The notes beneath the pieces were generated by a model, which was not told the DNA's origin, searched no databases, and was given only the letters and a program-made list of their open reading frames with translations. From the NCBI RefSeq assembly GCF_001577835.2, contig NC_029536.1, positions 62,001-126,000 on the forward strand: a stretch of DNA of 64,000 nucleotides, written 5' to 3'. The position numbers and the translations under genes were made by a program. Below are positions 62,582-64,000 of this stretch, piece by piece. Every line of letters starts with the position of its first letter. Within the stretch, counting starts at the first letter, position 1. Origin of the DNA: Coturnix japonica (lineage: Eukaryota > Chordata > Aves > Galliformes > Phasianidae).

Positions 62582-62587
62582 TTTATT
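62582..62587 (-). terminator. PADI1: PADI1-like gene polyadenylation signal
   Basis: TTTATT on the plus strand reads AATAAA on the minus strand, about 55 bases past the stop codon. It predicts a very short 3'UTR ending close to the CR1. Confidence 0.65.
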
Positions 62588-62641
62588 ATGAGATGCTCCA
62601 AATCCCCCATTGGGAGGGACCAGAGACCCTTCCTGGGCAGC

Positions 62642-63965
62642 TCAGGGCACCACATGCCACCATTTGACGGCCAAGGGCTTACGGCGGACATTGGTGCCAC
62701 AGTGCACATCTCCAGAAAGGACATGGTAGGAAAAGAAGTCATTGATGAAGGTGCAGGAGAGCCCCAGGGGCTGCAGCAGTGCCCTCACCCGCTCCTCCAG
62801 GCAGCACTGCCCGGCCACCAGCGGCCCAAAGGGCTTGGGAATGCCCAGGTGTCTGCCCAGCACCAGCATGTTCACCTGGAGACGGACCAAAAGTCGTTTT
62901 TTCACCCAACTGGTGAACAAGCAGAGCGTGGAGGGGAGACGGTGAGGAAGAGGGAGGTGGTGGTGGTCTCACCATGTCTGGAAAGAGGGCTTCTGCACGG
63001 GAACCCCTCAGGATGAAGAGCTGGGGGATGTCAATGATGTCCTGTTCACTCAGCCCCAGCTCTCGCTTGAGCAGGTCGCGGTTCCAATCAATGCAGCGCT
63101 GTTCAGAGAAGGACCTGTCTCACCACCCCAAATCCCATGTAGGAAGCCATATACACCCCATGTCCCCCACTGAATCCTTTTTGAGCAACCTTCTGAAGTC
63201 ATCTAAGCAACCTTTGGTTCCACACCATTGGGATGACATCCTGTTCCCAGACAGCACCTAAGTGTGCTCAGCCCCTTTGCAGCCCACCTGCACATGTTTG
63301 TTGTCATTCCTCAGCCCTTCGTCTGCCAAGATGTCATCAATGCTCCTCCGCTCGCTGCCCACCATCCCTATATGTGGACGTTGGTGAGGGATATCACTGG
63401 CACTCAGTGACATGGGGACACCCTTGCCCATTGCCTTACCCACAAGCTGTGTGGCCTCGCCGTATCCCTGCCTCTGCTTCTCCTGGAAGAGCTTGAAGCA
63501 GGCAGTGGGGCTGGCCAAGAGCAGCCGGAATCCCTGCAGGATTAACACATTTTTTGGGATTTCAGTGGGATGTTTTCATGTGCCAACCCATGCATACCCA
63601 ACACCAGTCCCAAGGGTTGCACAGTGTATAGAGTGACACCCAGAAACTCACTGCTTCCCAGGAAGCCACCCCAAAAGGAAGGTGATTCATTCATGGGGCT
63701 GAGCCTTCCTTTTCCTCATAAGACAAGCTTTTCATTTTTTATTGCTGACTTGCAAAATGAAAGGGCCTTCTGCATCATCGTGTGATGCTGAGGATGTGGG
63801 GATAGACATAGGGTCATTACCTTTCTGTCATATGCAGGGACGAAGGTGAGGAACTCATCCACATGGCCCACGCTCAGCCACTCTGAATAGACCTCCACTG
63901 GCGCCTGCACCTTCTGGGCGTAAAGGAAATCCCTGACCACTTTTGACATCCGACGACCAGAGGCC
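62642..63965 (-). CDS. PADI1: peptidylarginine deiminase, type I-like, 3' part (cut by window edge)
   Basis: The last five coding exons of a second PAD gene are present: 63821-63965, 63440-63533, 63288-63367, 62973-63098 and 62642-62875. Their lengths (145, 94, 80, 126, 234) match those of the neighbouring PADI3-like gene except for one codon fewer in the fourth. Visible are [10 protein letters not shown] with catalytic His and Asp, [19 protein letters not shown], and [13 protein letters not shown] with the nucleophile Cys, ending KWWHVVP. The rest of the gene lies beyond the right edge. The family is certain. Type 1 is inferred from the phrase [20 protein letters not shown] and from conserved gene order; type 2 is possible. 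Confidence 0.85.
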
Positions 63966-64000
63966 CTGGGGGCAGAGGCAGGAAGGAGCAGGGGTGATCG

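Overview
The window reads as nuclear DNA of a bird, most likely a chicken-like galliform. CR1 LINE fragments are scattered throughout, many ending in the typical ATTCTATGATTCT-type tail. The vertebrate gene order ARHGEF10L - RCC2 - PADI is kept in a very compact form, as expected for a GC-rich avian microchromosome. By synteny it would match chicken chromosome 21; that placement is inference.

Layout. Bases 1 to about 23,730 hold no coding exon that I can support. They contain CR1 tails, one solo-LTR-like block (about 6.07-6.54 kb), two LTR-like repeat fragments (about 10.5-10.9 and 11.5-11.6 kb), and several AT-rich, ATTA-dense blocks that look like conserved non-coding elements. From 24,157 to 38,941 on the minus strand lies the whole coding region of ARHGEF10L (26 coding exons, predicted 1246 aa), with an apparent alternative first exon at 34,421-34,499. 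From 39 to 47.9 kb is the region upstream of the ARHGEF10L start codon: presumably 5' intron plus intergenic DNA, with a CpG-rich candidate first exon near 42.6 kb. RCC2 (plus strand, 12 coding exons, predicted 530 aa) occupies 48,050-52,415, with a CpG island at its first coding exon and long C-rich tracts on both sides of it. Its 3'UTR runs to about 53.9 kb. Convergent with it, on the minus strand, are a complete 16-exon peptidylarginine deiminase gene (54,744-60,597, 672 aa, PADI3-like) and the last five coding exons of a second one (62,642-63,965, PADI1-like), which continues past the right edge.

The genes do not form one pathway. ARHGEF10L is a Rho exchange factor, RCC2 is a chromosomal passenger and GTPase-linked beta-propeller protein, and the PADIs are calcium-dependent arginine-to-citrulline enzymes. 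Their neighbourhood is ancient vertebrate synteny. Exon models were built by hand from GT/AG sites and reading phase. For the three complete genes, the summed exon lengths keep frame from start codon to stop codon.

I found no new multi-gene system. The most useful observations are a near-identical last exon (with adjoining intron bases) in the two PADI genes, suggesting gene conversion; an LTR nested inside a CR1 that still shows reverse-transcriptase coding; the C-rich repeats around the RCC2 start; and the alternative N-terminus of ARHGEF10L.
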